From Myroides sp. WP-1 (lineage in GTDB: Bacteria > Bacteroidota > Bacteroidia > Flavobacteriales > Flavobacteriaceae), in assembly GCF_014145635.1 (NCBI RefSeq), contig NZ_JACHTC010000005.1, positions 1 to 64,000 on the forward strand: a DNA stretch of 64,000 bases, given 5' to 3'. A program made the translations under genes and the position numbers. This document shows, one piece after another, positions 9,151 through 19,337 of this stretch (the stretch's first letter is position 1; each line of letters opens with the position of its first letter). The notes under the pieces are model-generated. The model saw only the letters and a list, made by a program, of their open reading frames with translations. It was not told the origin of the DNA and made no database searches.

Positions 9151-10731
9151 TTATTTTTGTGCTCTTGCTTCTACTCTAAAGGTTTTAACTGTCGTGTATA
9201 CACGTTGAAACATATCTTTTGTTCTCACCTCAACCTGATGACTCCCCACACTTAAATTTGCTGGAATTCGCGCACTCCATAAATGGGGACTATTTACTGG
9301 ATTTGATGGTCTTTTCCCGTCAACAAGGGTTTCGGATAAATCGTATTTTTGCACTTTGGCGTACAGCGCAGGATCCAGTGTCACTTCTCGATTCATCTTC
9401 TTCCATTCTTGTTGATCAATACGGTATTCTACCTCATCAAATTCAGTTCCCATAAATATATTGGCATAGACATATGAATTCCCACCTTTTTTATCTGCTA
9501 CGACTTGGGGTAAAAACACTTCCATGCGGTAATCTTCTGATTTTCCAGCTACTTTATAATCCAACTCATAGGTATTATCCTTGACTGATAATATAGCGTA
9601 TCCCTTAGGAGTACCATCTCGCATGGTCGCTACAGGTACATTTTCTTTATTATATTCTCCAGAATACCAATCTCCAGAAGTGGTTCCTACGTTATATTCG
9701 TGAAGTAATTTAGCCTTATTCCACCCCTGTTCTTTTCCGTAGAATTGATGGGTTTGTGTATGCATATGAGCTGATAATAATAAAACGTTGTCAAATTCTG
9801 CCAATACATCCAATAGTTCTTGTCTTGCTTTAGCCTCAAAGTGTTTCTCCTCCCCCACATATAAAGGAATATGGAAGGAAACAACGATTAAACGATCTTT
9901 ATCTACTAGTTTTAAGTTGTTTCGCACAAAGTCCAATTGATCTTTTCGAAATCCTCCCCAATATCCTTTTTGCGTAATAGGATGTGGATATAGAACATCA
10001 TCCAATACAATGAAATGCGCTTTTCCGTAATTAAAAGCATAATTAGCTGGTCCAAAATTGCGCTCAAAGGTTTCGTCTGAATGAATATCTTCTGTTGCAT
10101 CGTAATTCATATCGTGATTTCCCAATACATTATACCATGGCAATCCAATCTCTTTCATGACTTCCTTGTAAGGTTGATGTAAACTTAGATCATCACCTAC
10201 AATATCTCCTAAACTAATTCCAAAAGAAATACCTGCTGTTCGCTCCTTTGCTTCGTCGACAATTGCTCTTTTGTAATATTCCATTTCAGCCATTGTATAA
10301 GGTTGTGGATCACCAAAAACAAAGGCTTTAAACTCATTGCTCTCTTCTTGTGGAAGTAACCCAAAGTTGACTTCCTTTGGCAATTTCCCCGTTGGCTCTA
10401 TTCCTTTATACTTCAAGTGTTTGGGAGATCCTTTTGGCTTGTGCATATAATAATAGCGCGGTAAATTATATTCATCCAATAAAAAACCATAACCCGCAGG
10501 CTTGATGACAAAAATAGGATTGTCATCAGACAAGGGCAATTCATATTTACCTTGTGCATCGGTCAAAACGACTTCTGTTCCATTGCTTACGGCTACATTG
10601 GCTAATGGTCGTTCTTTTTTTTCTCTTTTGCCATTAGCGTTGGCATCCTCAAAGACATAGCCAATTACTTTCGTTTGAGCCCCTACAACCAAAGAAGTTA
10701 AAAGGGCAATACTTACTACAATATTTTTCAT
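9151..10731 (-). CDS. Calcineurin-like metallophosphoesterase with N- and C-terminal accessory domains
   Basis: 526 aa with a signal peptide (ends VVGAQ). Residues ~22-110 form a small beta domain starting VFEDANANGKREKKERPLAN, of the SdrD-B/MetallophosN type. The catalytic domain follows with metallophosphoesterase signatures GDPQ, GD, GNHD, a lone H in SFHIPLY and SAHMHTQ. The C-terminal third is the beta domain usually found in this family (MetallophosC). It is the last gene of the ECF-controlled operon, 8 bp after the sister phosphoesterase gene. It probably hydrolyses a phosphoester in the periplasm or outside; the substrate cannot be told from sequence. Confidence 0.9.
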   Translation of the reverse strand: MKNIVVSIALLTSLVVGAQTKVIGYVFEDANANGKREKKERPLANVAVSNGTEVVLTDAQGKYELPLSDDNPIFVIKPAGYGFLLDEYNLPRYYYMHKPKGSPKHLKYKGIEPTGKLPKEVNFGLLPQEESNEFKAFVFGDPQPYTMAEMEYYKRAIVDEAKERTAGISFGISLGDIVGDDLSLHQPYKEVMKEIGLPWYNVLGNHDMNYDATEDIHSDETFERNFGPANYAFNYGKAHFIVLDDVLYPHPITQKGYWGGFRKDQLDFVRNNLKLVDKDRLIVVSFHIPLYVGEEKHFEAKARQELLDVLAEFDNVLLLSAHMHTQTHQFYGKEQGWNKAKLLHEYNVGTTSGDWYSGEYNKENVPVATMRDGTPKGYAILSVKDNTYELDYKVAGKSEDYRMEVFLPQVVADKKGGNSYVYANIFMGTEFDEVEYRIDQQEWKKMNREVTLDPALYAKVQKYDLSETLVDGKRPSNPVNSPHLWSARIPANLSVGSHQVEVRTKDMFQRVYTTVKTFRVEARAQK

Positions 10732-10739
10732 TTTTATGT

Positions 10740-11714
10740 TTATAACTTAATTAATCGATCTGATATTTTAGCTGCAGAAACGTAGTTCCACGAAACGATA
10801 GGTTCTCCTAATTGAACGGGTGATTGCCCATACCAAGGTGATTCTTTCCCTGTCAATTGCAACTCATCCGACTCTATTTGTACGTGCGCCCACAATGGAT
10901 CTTTGTAATATCCCATATTGCGTAAATAAGGGTATTTACTATAAGCTTCTTGTGAAAATGACGTATTATTATAAGGTTCCCCTAGCCATCGATATACGGC
11001 ACTGTTAATTTGTACATAGTGAATTTCATTGATTACATTGGTATAATCCATATGATGATGTCCTGAAAACACTACTTTCACCTTGGTAAATCCTGCTTTT
11101 TTATTGCAATTATCCAATAAGATACGCACCGCTTCTCTATTGTGAACCCCATTGTGATCCAATCCTTGGTGGATAAATACAATGGTAGGCAATGATGTGC
11201 TATTGATGTCATATTCTAACCATTCTAATTGTTGCTTGTGGAAATAGGATGGATAGCGAACCCCTTCGTTACCAGGTATTTTCCCATTACCATCTAACAC
11301 AACAAAGTGATAACCTTTGCGATCAAAGCTGTAATAATTTTGTTTTAGGGAAAAGAAATCCATTATTTGTTCTAAGGATTTACCTTCGTCAAATTCGTGA
11401 TTTCCAATCACGTGAAAGGTATCCCCTTGAAAAGAATTCCAAATATCTAAAATGATTTGATTCTCCTTTTTAGGAACACAAAAATCCCCCAGTTGAATGA
11501 TAAAATCTACTTTTTTTCGATTCATTTCATCTACAAAAGCTTGCAATCGCATTGGAGCATCAAAAGTCAAATCCTGATGTAAATCGGTAATAATTCCAAA
11601 GCTCAACGTCTCTTTTTTCTTTGCTCCTTCTACCGTATTAGCCTGAATATCAAAAGGAATAGCTGTAGCTAAAGTTCCTAAAGCAACGGCTCTTAAAAAT
11701 TCACTTCTTTTCAT
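10740..11714 (-). CDS. Secreted metallophosphoesterase
   Basis: 324 aa. The N-terminus MKRSEFLRAVALGTLATAIPFDIQA is an export signal, lacking a twin-arginine. Metal-binding motifs in order: ITDLHQ, QLGDF, GNHEF, IHQG and SGHHH, so all five metallophosphoesterase blocks are present. The closest described group is the ADP-ribose/CDP-alcohol diphosphatase-like phosphodiesterases, but substrate assignment is inference. The start lies 2 bp after the SusD stop, and the gene is followed 8 bp later by a second phosphoesterase, pointing to joint use of a phosphorus-containing substrate imported by the SusCD pair. Confidence 0.9.
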   Translation of the reverse strand: MKRSEFLRAVALGTLATAIPFDIQANTVEGAKKKETLSFGIITDLHQDLTFDAPMRLQAFVDEMNRKKVDFIIQLGDFCVPKKENQIILDIWNSFQGDTFHVIGNHEFDEGKSLEQIMDFFSLKQNYYSFDRKGYHFVVLDGNGKIPGNEGVRYPSYFHKQQLEWLEYDINSTSLPTIVFIHQGLDHNGVHNREAVRILLDNCNKKAGFTKVKVVFSGHHHMDYTNVINEIHYVQINSAVYRWLGEPYNNTSFSQEAYSKYPYLRNMGYYKDPLWAHVQIESDELQLTGKESPWYGQSPVQLGEPIVSWNYVSAAKISDRLIKL

Positions 11715-11716
11715 TA

Positions 11717-13147
11717 CTAATTAATCCACCAAATTTTTGAATCCATTTTATCTCCTCCTATACGTTGACTTGCTTCGGAATAATTCGTAGGATTATATAC
11801 TTTTTGATCCGAATGATAGAGTAAGCGATACGGCATTTTCCCTTCATTTAACATAGAAGAAGTTGTTGGTAATACAGGGAATCCAGTACGTCTATATTCA
11901 GCCCATTGTTGGAAATCTGTAAAGTAGAGTGAGATGTATTTTTGCAACATAATTTGCGCCAAACTACCGTCGTATTTTACTATATCTTGTTCTAAATAAG
12001 TACCTTCAGCGGGTTTTCCAGTTACGAATAAAATAGCACTTTTTATTCCATTGATATAGTATTGCTCCGCCTGACCGCTATTGTAATAACCGCGTTGGGC
12101 TAATTCCGCTTTAATGAATTCCACCTCTGCATGCATTAGGATAGGAATACTCATAGGAGCAACCACTTGTTTATTATTCATATATGAAGGAGAAAATTTA
12201 AATTGAGAATTATCTCCTACATAAGCACTTGGTATTCCAACATATCCGATTGGTTTTCCCTCTAGGTCTTTCGCTTCTGTAGCATATACTCCAATACGAG
12301 GATCTTTCAACGCGTTGAGATGGTCAATAAAAAAAGCAGAGGCTGACTGATTGGTAGAGAAATCTAGCGCTCTTGACCAAGGTGATAAATTAGGGGTAAT
12401 TCCTGTTACCTTTAAAGCTGCACTTTGTGTAAAATCACTAATGATGGGGTATTTATCTTCTTGGCTCAACATCGTAACCATTTCTCCAAACGCTTGTGGA
12501 TATACATTAGAGATTCTCAACAACAAACGCAAGCGAAGTGAATTGGTAAATCGCTGCCAATTTTTAGTATTGTTGTCAAATAAAATCTCTTTTCCGTATA
12601 ACATGGGATTCGTGTGATTATACAGGGCGTTAGCCTTTTCTAGATCTTGCAACAACGTCATGTAAATCTCTTGCTGGGTATCGTATTTGGGTTTAAGCCC
12701 ACCTTCATCTCCTTTAGAAGCCTCTGAAAAAGGGATGTCTCCAAATGAATCGGTTAGGTTAGAATACACCCAAGCGCGTAAAGTTAAACCAATGGCTTTA
12801 TAATTAGCATCGTTGGGATTCGCTTCTGACACGGCTAACATTTCACGGATATTCTTCGCCCATTTATAACTGGCATTCCACTGAGAATTTCCTGTATTAT
12901 CTAAAATTTCATAGCGGTGTTTTCCTCCATAAAAACTGGGATAAGGCAATTTTACCTGCATGAGTTCTGCTGTGATATCATAGTAATTTCTCACGTTGTT
13001 ATTTGCCATGTTATAGATAACCTCATTCAATAAGGTACCCGGACTAATTTGATCAATTAAATTGGGATCTGTATTAACTTCTTCAAAATTTTCTGTACAA
13101 GAGAGAAAAAAGAAAACTGAAGCAACTAAGTAAATTATTCTTTTCAT
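11717..13147 (-). CDS. SusD/RagB-like outer-membrane lipoprotein
   Basis: 476 aa. The signal peptide ends in a lipobox (FFFLSC, Cys17), and the mature N-terminus TENFEEVNTDPN is typical of SusD-like proteins of the SusD_2 class. The rest is helical with TPR-like character and matches the family length. It is the surface substrate-binding lid for the SusC channel encoded just upstream (15-bp gap). Substrate is unknown; the downstream phosphoesterases suggest a phosphorylated compound. Confidence 0.92.
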   Translation of the reverse strand: MKRIIYLVASVFFFLSCTENFEEVNTDPNLIDQISPGTLLNEVIYNMANNNVRNYYDITAELMQVKLPYPSFYGGKHRYEILDNTGNSQWNASYKWAKNIREMLAVSEANPNDANYKAIGLTLRAWVYSNLTDSFGDIPFSEASKGDEGGLKPKYDTQQEIYMTLLQDLEKANALYNHTNPMLYGKEILFDNNTKNWQRFTNSLRLRLLLRISNVYPQAFGEMVTMLSQEDKYPIISDFTQSAALKVTGITPNLSPWSRALDFSTNQSASAFFIDHLNALKDPRIGVYATEAKDLEGKPIGYVGIPSAYVGDNSQFKFSPSYMNNKQVVAPMSIPILMHAEVEFIKAELAQRGYYNSGQAEQYYINGIKSAILFVTGKPAEGTYLEQDIVKYDGSLAQIMLQKYISLYFTDFQQWAEYRRTGFPVLPTTSSMLNEGKMPYRLLYHSDQKVYNPTNYSEASQRIGGDKMDSKIWWIN

Positions 13148-13162
13148 GTGTGTTGATGCGTA

Positions 13163-16100
13163 TTAAAATTCTACTTTTAAATTAAATCCATACGAAGCGG
13201 TAGAAGGCATTTGCCCTGTTTCCATTCCGGGAACAATGACACTTCCATTCATGGTTGCTGCTTCTGGATCATAAATTGGGAAATCGGTAAATGTTTTTAA
13301 ATCGCGTCCATATACAGTTAGTGTCAAACTTTCTAATCCGATGCGTTTCAATTGTTTCTTCGCAAAAGAATATGACAACGAGATTTCTCTAATTTTCAAG
13401 AAAGAAGCATCAAAGGTATTGGACTCGACATTTTGGTATTCATAGTATTTTCTATAGTAATTATCTACGCGAATTGGCGTTGTATTAGGTGAGTAAGTTC
13501 CATCGGCATTTAACACCACTCCTTCCCCTATTAATTCTCCTGCTTCACGTCCATTCAGTGTATGTTTCAATTGTCCTGCTTCTGTGGCTTTGTGGTGTGT
13601 ATGAGAATAAATCTTTCCTCCATATTGACCATCAATTGTAAATCCAAAATTCCAATTCTTATATTTGAAATTATTGACTAATCCCGCTTTCCATTTTGGA
13701 GCTACATCACCAATATACTCTGGGTCAGCTCCTAATACAGGAACACCATTATTATATACTATTTGTCCTTCTGGGTTGCGGACAAATTTTCGCCCATATA
13801 AAGCTGTTGTTGTTCCTCCCACCTTCGCAATTAATCGTCCATTAACTACTGTTGCCAAAACTTGTTCTTCTAAGTTATCTTTTAACTCTAGTACTTCGTT
13901 TTTATTTGTAGACCAGTTGGCAGAGACATTCCATGAAAAATCAGTATTCTTTATTGGCGTTCCATGTAGCACCAACTCCACTCCTTTGTTTCTCACCTTT
14001 CCGGCATTGATAACCTGAGAACTAAATCCTTCAGCTATATCCATTGGCAAGACTAAAATCTGATTCTTTGTATCTGAGTTATAGAAAGTCACATCAAATC
14101 CCAATCGATTTTGCAACATCTTCATTTCCACTCCTGTTTCCCAACTGGAGGTAATCTCGGGTCTTAAATTTGCATTGTACAACGTGCTTGGCATAACAGC
14201 CGAACTTGGAAAATTACTTTGTGCATAATATTTGGATACTTGATATGGATCTGTATCACTTCCTACTTTTGCAAAGGATACTCTGTATTTCAAATAATCA
14301 ATCGTTTCAGGTAAAACAAACATATCTGATAGAATAGCACTTGCACTTACCGAAGGGTAGAAATACGAATTATTTCCGCTTGGTAGTGTACTAGACCAGT
14401 CGTTTCTTGCAGTTACATCCACGAATAAGAAGTTGTTGTACCCCACCGTCATCATTCCATAGGTGCTGTTTACTTTTTTCAAGGCATCAGACGTATTGAC
14501 AATCGGATTATTCACGCCATTAGACAACTTATACACTCCTGGTACCACTAAAGCATCCACAGATGTTCTGACATTTCGATGGGTATATGACATATGGTTT
14601 GCTCCTACCATGACTTGATAATCTAATGCTTCTGAAATTTTATCCTTGTACGTCAATAAGAAATCGGCATTTATTTCTCTACTAGATATATCTTGACGAG
14701 CATAGAATCCTTCTGCATGGCGTTTACTTGAGAAGCCGCGTTTGGTCTCTCTGAATTGAGTGAGGTTATTAATGGCTAAACGCCCCATAAAGTCCAATTT
14801 ATCTGTCAGTTTAACCTCAGCTTTTGCGTTTCCGATAAACTGACTGCTATCTAGAGTATTTTGATCGACATTTGTAATAAAATAAGGATTACTAGACCAA
14901 GGTGAAAAAGGGTTTAACTGTTCTCGATCTTCTTTTCCATTTTTCCACATGGGTTTATACCAATTAACATCTACGTTGGGCAATAAGAACATCATGAAAT
15001 AAGCCAATGACCCGTTATTATATCCCAAAACGGGTAAGTTATCACTCTTCCTGTTGTTGTAATTCATCACTGTGGATAATTTAACGCGATCTGAAATCTG
15101 GTAATTTCCATTGAATGAAGCCCCGTATTTTTTATACCCCGTATTGGGAACAATCCACTTATTATCTGTGTGTGAAATATTCAATCGCATGGATCCTTTG
15201 TCGTTTCCACCTTGAAAAGCGATAGCATTATTAACCGTTACTCCTGTTTCAAAGAAATCTTTTCTGTTGTTTTTATAAGGCCTCCATAAAGTACGTTCTG
15301 GAGTTTGTCCTTGAGTAGCAGGGTCATATTGATAAAAATATTGATCTTGAAATTTAGGTCCCCAAGCTTCTGGGTGATTTCCAGTATCTGGGCCATCAGC
15401 TGAATTTCCAAAAGAGTAGTATGGATTTCCATTCTTGTCAAAATACCCTCCTGATCCTTGTCCATATTCATATTGATAATCGGGCCACTTATTAATTACA
15501 TCAAAAGCTATTGAGCTATTATAAGCAATGCCAAAACGATCGTTTTTCTTTCCTGATTTTGTCGTGATGATTAAAGCACCATTTGCTGCTCTAGAACCGT
15601 ATAATGCCGCAGCTGTTGGTCCTTTTAAAACCGTTACACTTTCAATATCATCTTGATTCAAATCAGAAATAGCATTTCCATTATCTACGGGAGAATCATT
15701 TCCAAAAGCTGCGGTATTATACCCATTGGAATTAATTTCTTGATCCATCGGCACTCCATCAATAACGATTAACGCGTAGTTTTTGCTAGCGTCTAAAGAG
15801 GTATTTCCCCTCAATTGAATGCGTTGAGAATTAATTGGTCCCGTTCCTCCTGATGCAATATTCAATCCGGCTACTTTTCCCTTTAATCCACTCGACCAGT
15901 TATTAGCTACTGCAGTAGATAACTTTTCCGCATTAACCGTCTCTTGCGCATACCCTAAACGCTTCTCCTCTCGTTTGATTCCCAATGCGGTTACCACTAC
16001 CTCATCTAAACTCGTCTGATCATCTTGTAAAACAATGTTTAAATTTTGTGCAGCTCTAACCACTTGTGTTTTATAACCTATAAATGAAATCTCTAAATCA

Positions 16101-16582
16101 TCTACCCCTAGATTAACCGTTATACTAAATGCTCCATTGATATCTGTAGCAACTCCTTTATTGGTTCCCTTAATCACAACAGTAGCCCCAGGAATAGTGA
16201 AACCATCTTTATCTTTCACCACTCCTTTAATCTGTTGATAATTTTGTTGTTCTTTCACTGAAATCGTAGTACCTGAGATCTGATATGTAAGTCCATATTC
16301 ACTTGAAACCTCATCAAGTACATCCGTAATTTTTCTGTCTTTTACGGCTATAGCAATTTTTTTATTGGTTTTCAATACATCGTCAGAAGCTACAACTGTA
16401 TAATTGGTTTGTTTTTTAACGTCTTCAAATACTTCCTCAATGGACAATCCATCTACATAAGAAGGAAGAGACTTCTCGTCTTTTTGTGCGTGTACACTCA
16501 GACTGAACGTACTGCTCAACGTTAGGACATACATCCATGTTGGGTAGGATTTACTCCTACGTTTTACTAATTTTCGGTACAT
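13163..16582 (-). CDS. SusC/RagA TonB-linked outer-membrane transporter with STN signalling domain
   Basis: 1139 aa. In order: an N-terminal signal sequence (ends SVHAQ), an STN domain (about residues 45-110) used to talk to a FecR anti-sigma factor, a CarboxypepD_reg-like domain (IKGVVKDKDGFTIPGATVVIKG), the plug with the SusC phrase ALGIKREEKRLGYAQE, and a ~700-residue beta-barrel ending in Phe (NLKVEF). The STN domain, and the sigma and FecR genes upstream, show cell-surface signalling control. It forms the import channel with the SusD product. Confidence 0.95.
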   Translation of the reverse strand: MYRKLVKRRSKSYPTWMYVLTLSSTFSLSVHAQKDEKSLPSYVDGLSIEEVFEDVKKQTNYTVVASDDVLKTNKKIAIAVKDRKITDVLDEVSSEYGLTYQISGTTISVKEQQNYQQIKGVVKDKDGFTIPGATVVIKGTNKGVATDINGAFSITVNLGVDDLEISFIGYKTQVVRAAQNLNIVLQDDQTSLDEVVVTALGIKREEKRLGYAQETVNAEKLSTAVANNWSSGLKGKVAGLNIASGGTGPINSQRIQLRGNTSLDASKNYALIVIDGVPMDQEINSNGYNTAAFGNDSPVDNGNAISDLNQDDIESVTVLKGPTAAALYGSRAANGALIITTKSGKKNDRFGIAYNSSIAFDVINKWPDYQYEYGQGSGGYFDKNGNPYYSFGNSADGPDTGNHPEAWGPKFQDQYFYQYDPATQGQTPERTLWRPYKNNRKDFFETGVTVNNAIAFQGGNDKGSMRLNISHTDNKWIVPNTGYKKYGASFNGNYQISDRVKLSTVMNYNNRKSDNLPVLGYNNGSLAYFMMFLLPNVDVNWYKPMWKNGKEDREQLNPFSPWSSNPYFITNVDQNTLDSSQFIGNAKAEVKLTDKLDFMGRLAINNLTQFRETKRGFSSKRHAEGFYARQDISSREINADFLLTYKDKISEALDYQVMVGANHMSYTHRNVRTSVDALVVPGVYKLSNGVNNPIVNTSDALKKVNSTYGMMTVGYNNFLFVDVTARNDWSSTLPSGNNSYFYPSVSASAILSDMFVLPETIDYLKYRVSFAKVGSDTDPYQVSKYYAQSNFPSSAVMPSTLYNANLRPEITSSWETGVEMKMLQNRLGFDVTFYNSDTKNQILVLPMDIAEGFSSQVINAGKVRNKGVELVLHGTPIKNTDFSWNVSANWSTNKNEVLELKDNLEEQVLATVVNGRLIAKVGGTTTALYGRKFVRNPEGQIVYNNGVPVLGADPEYIGDVAPKWKAGLVNNFKYKNWNFGFTIDGQYGGKIYSHTHHKATEAGQLKHTLNGREAGELIGEGVVLNADGTYSPNTTPIRVDNYYRKYYEYQNVESNTFDASFLKIREISLSYSFAKKQLKRIGLESLTLTVYGRDLKTFTDFPIYDPEAATMNGSVIVPGMETGQMPSTASYGFNLKVEF

Positions 16583-16637
16583 TTTATTATCTTTGGTTTT
16601 TAGTTAATCAATATTCTTTTGATAATTAATGGAATAC

Positions 16638-16673
16638 ACCTGTTTATAGCTGCAACTATAAGCAGGTTTTTTT
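16638..16673. other. Hairpin between fecR and susC
   Basis: ACCTGTTTATAG (16638-16649) and CTATAAGCAGGT (16656-16667) form a 12-bp stem with one G-T pair. The T-run (to 16673) is on the plus strand, where no gene ends, while on the transcribed minus strand the hairpin has no following U-run. In the message it would be an intergenic stem between the anti-sigma and transporter genes. It may be a processing or attenuation element, or a barrier to antisense transcription; this is inference. Confidence 0.5.
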
Positions 16674-16677
16674 ATTT

Positions 16678-17610
16678 CTATTTTACACTTATTGCTATGG
16701 TTCCATCTGCTTTTTGAGCATAATTAATACCATACAAAAAATTCAGACTGTTGAGTATTTCCTCTATACTATTGTATTTAAAATCTCCCGTAATTGTCAA
16801 CGTTGGTACTTCCTGTCCCTCCCAAATTATCTTTCTATTTAACCTTCTATTAAGTACGTGAATGACCTCTTGAATAGTAGCTTTTCTGAATTTTAGATGG
16901 CCTCGATGCCATTGATCCAAATCTTTTTCTTCCATCGCATAGGATACAAATTGTTGTTTTGAAGTTTGAAAATCTACTTTCTCATTGGCTCTCAAGATTA
17001 CGTTCTTTGATTGCTCCGCATTGCTTACTTCTACCTTTCCTTCATGTACACTTACACTTATAGTTTCTCCACTCACATCATTGACGTTGAATTTTGTTCC
17101 CAATACTTTTACATGTAAATTTTTACTTTCTACTCGAAAAGGTTGTTGAGGGTGTGTTCGCTTCACTTCAAAAAAGGCTTCACCTTGTAAATAAACGAGG
17201 CGTTGATCTTCATCGAATTTACTAGGGTATTGGATGGAACTCCCTCCACTGAGATAGACTAAGGTAGAATCACTTAGATGAAAGACGAGTTGTTCTCCTT
17301 TTTGTGCTTGCTGGGTGATCCACTGTGGATCTGTTTTTACAAAAAAGAAAAAATATAGTACACCTACACTGGCCAAACAAGCAGCAAGTGAAGTATAACG
17401 CAAGAAATACGTTTGAAATATTGAAGGTTTTGTTTTGGAAGAGATGGTGCGATGCAGTCGATGGTATAACGCTTTATCGCGTTTTACTTCTTCTGCGGTG
17501 ATTCCATCCACTTGAAGAGCATTGAAAAATTGATTGACCACAGCTCGTTCGGATACTGAAGCTGTTTCTTTGTTGTATTTAGCTAATAGCGTTTTAAATT
17601 TCTTATACAT
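16678..17610 (-). CDS. FecR-family anti-sigma factor
   Basis: 310 aa. A cytoplasmic N-terminal helical part (residues 1-65) is followed by one membrane segment (about 69-91, rich in Leu, Val and Phe) and a periplasmic FecR domain (GEAFFEVKRTHPQQPFRV is the family hallmark). A C-terminal DUF4974-like domain (LTITGDFKYNSIEEILNSL) follows. It would hold the ECF sigma factor inactive until the STN domain of the SusC protein signals substrate. It lies about 100 bp after the sigma gene. Confidence 0.93.
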   Translation of the reverse strand: MYKKFKTLLAKYNKETASVSERAVVNQFFNALQVDGITAEEVKRDKALYHRLHRTISSKTKPSIFQTYFLRYTSLAACLASVGVLYFFFFVKTDPQWITQQAQKGEQLVFHLSDSTLVYLSGGSSIQYPSKFDEDQRLVYLQGEAFFEVKRTHPQQPFRVESKNLHVKVLGTKFNVNDVSGETISVSVHEGKVEVSNAEQSKNVILRANEKVDFQTSKQQFVSYAMEEKDLDQWHRGHLKFRKATIQEVIHVLNRRLNRKIIWEGQEVPTLTITGDFKYNSIEEILNSLNFLYGINYAQKADGTIAISVK

Positions 17611-17708
17611 TATAGTCTTGTGATCTAGTACTATAATGAAGTACGCTAAAGGGTGGTTTTCCCCTATGCTAAAATTAAGGCTTAATCATTCCTTAAAACA
17701 CATAATAT

Positions 17709-18251
17709 TTAGGTAATATTACTCCATAGGAGTAGAAGAATAGCGCCAGAAATATCGGCTACATAAGGCGTAGATTCTTTGAGCATTCGCAGTGCTTTCG
17801 TAATTTGATTTTCAACCGTACTCTCCGTAATACCCAAACATTGGGCAATGTCTTTGTAGGTACGCTGTTCATAAAAACGCATTTTAAAAATCAACAGACA
17901 ACGATCAGGAAGAATAGCTAAAGCTGTTTTTTCGATTTCATCTAAGAGCATCGCTTTCACTTCATCGTATTGGGCATCCTCTAAATCGGGAATGAGCGTT
18001 GCTAGTTTTTCCACCTGAACGGAATCAAACCGGCGATTACCCAAGGCTTTTGCACATTGATTTCTCGTTGCCTGAAATAAATAAGCACGTGGCAATTCGG
18101 CAGAGACTTGCCTATTCCAAAAGTCGATAAATACTTCTTGTACAATATCCTCTGCAACGGCTTTGTCTCGCATTACATTATAGGCAAAACTATATAGTTC
18201 AGCCCAATGTTTTTGAAAGATCCGATCAAAATCAGCGTTATGGCTTACCAT
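17709..18251 (-). CDS. ECF sigma factor (SusCD-FecR associated)
   Basis: 180 aa. Region 2 is recognisable (YSFAYNVMRDKAVAEDIVQE) as is region 4 with its helix-turn-helix (FYEQRTYKDIAQCLGITEST). The size and the downstream FecR and SusC genes match the flavobacterial/Bacteroides ECF sigma-70 group that controls nutrient-uptake operons. It is probably the first gene of the operon down to 9151, although sigma and anti-sigma genes may have a separate basal promoter. Confidence 0.94.
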   Translation of the reverse strand: MVSHNADFDRIFQKHWAELYSFAYNVMRDKAVAEDIVQEVFIDFWNRQVSAELPRAYLFQATRNQCAKALGNRRFDSVQVEKLATLIPDLEDAQYDEVKAMLLDEIEKTALAILPDRCLLIFKMRFYEQRTYKDIAQCLGITESTVENQITKALRMLKESTPYVADISGAILLLLWSNIT

Positions 18252-18350
18252 TTGTATATGAATTAATAAATTTATTCAAACAAATGTAGCGGTAAAGAGC
18301 ACGTTGAATTTTAATTCACTGTTAAGTTTTAGTAATTCCTAAGCACCCAT

Positions 18351-19058
18351 TTACTCATAATACTCATATTCAAAAAAAGTTGTACTATATGTTTGATTAT
18401 ATTCATCATACACCTCTTTTTCAATAATATTACCCTGAGAATCAAATACTTTATTTTTAAAAGTTAGTACCTGAGTATCTCCATAAGGTTGAAGTGTTTG
18501 CTGTTTAAACTGAATTTCATATCCCTTTGTGTCATATTGATGAAGAGATTTCGTTTCAAATACAATATTCCCATCTTCTTTGTTGGTGATGGTTAAATGA
18601 ATTTCTTTCACTTGTGCTTGAGGAGTAAACAACAACAGCATGGTTCCTTTATTCTTCGGTTTATTAAAATACGTGTAGGTAAATTCACAAGTATTATTCT
18701 TAGACCATTGCTGAACAATTTCAGTAGCTTTCGTTCCATTTGCATTCAAACTCAAGCTGTGGCGTATATTATTTTGATACTCAAAAAACTGAAGCTCTCC
18801 TATTTTGGTATAGACCATAGGGACTGATTCTTTCTCTTCTTGTACGCCGATATAAATCTCTTTCAACGTAAAAAACCCTCGTTTATCAAAATGTACGATT
18901 TGTTTTTTCGCTTCTTTTCCTTCACTAGGATAGTCTATACTAGTTAGTGTCTTTACTTTACCTTTGACATTTTCCATCTGCCAATCCGTCAAAACTTGCG
19001 CCTGACTTTGGTTATATCCGAACCATACGAAAAGAAGAAATAGATAGTGCTTCATCAT
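18351..19058 (-). CDS. Secreted protein of unknown function with YD-like repeats
   Basis: 235 aa with a signal peptide (ends NQSQAQ). The body shows a repeated pattern of the type 'F-D-x-x-G-x-x-x-E' (HFDKRGF, YDTKGYE, VFDSQGNIIEKEVYDEYNQ), weakly like Rhs/YD motifs. I do not recognise a named family. It stands alone, convergent with nothing and divergent from the EamA gene across a 279-bp gap. Likely periplasmic or surface-exposed. Confidence 0.75.
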   Translation of the reverse strand: MMKHYLFLLFVWFGYNQSQAQVLTDWQMENVKGKVKTLTSIDYPSEGKEAKKQIVHFDKRGFFTLKEIYIGVQEEKESVPMVYTKIGELQFFEYQNNIRHSLSLNANGTKATEIVQQWSKNNTCEFTYTYFNKPKNKGTMLLLFTPQAQVKEIHLTITNKEDGNIVFETKSLHQYDTKGYEIQFKQQTLQPYGDTQVLTFKNKVFDSQGNIIEKEVYDEYNQTYSTTFFEYEYYE

Positions 19059-19304
19059 TGTTTAAACTTTTATCAAAACTCAAGCTAATCGTTTTTTAGC
19101 TCCTGCAGTAAAAATACATTTTTTACTAAAAAAAGAAACAGAAAGAAGACGTAATCTATTATCTGATTCTAACTTAATTGCGAAACAAATTAAAGAGTTG
19201 TTTTTTATTTGAAGGAATAACTATCGAGATTTCTAAGCAAAGCCATTTGTAATTACAATGTTGGCAATAGTTCTATCTCAATCTTTCGCCCCATTTAGAA
19301 GCTG

Positions 19305-19312
19305 TATCTTTG
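19305..19312 (+). promoter_or_regulatory. -7 element of the EamA transporter gene
   Basis: TATCTTTG fits the Bacteroidota TAnnTTTG -7 consensus, 26 bp before the ATG at 19338. I do not see a good -33 TTTG. Confidence 0.55.
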
Positions 19313-19337
19313 CGCGGAATTTTTATATTTTTTTACA

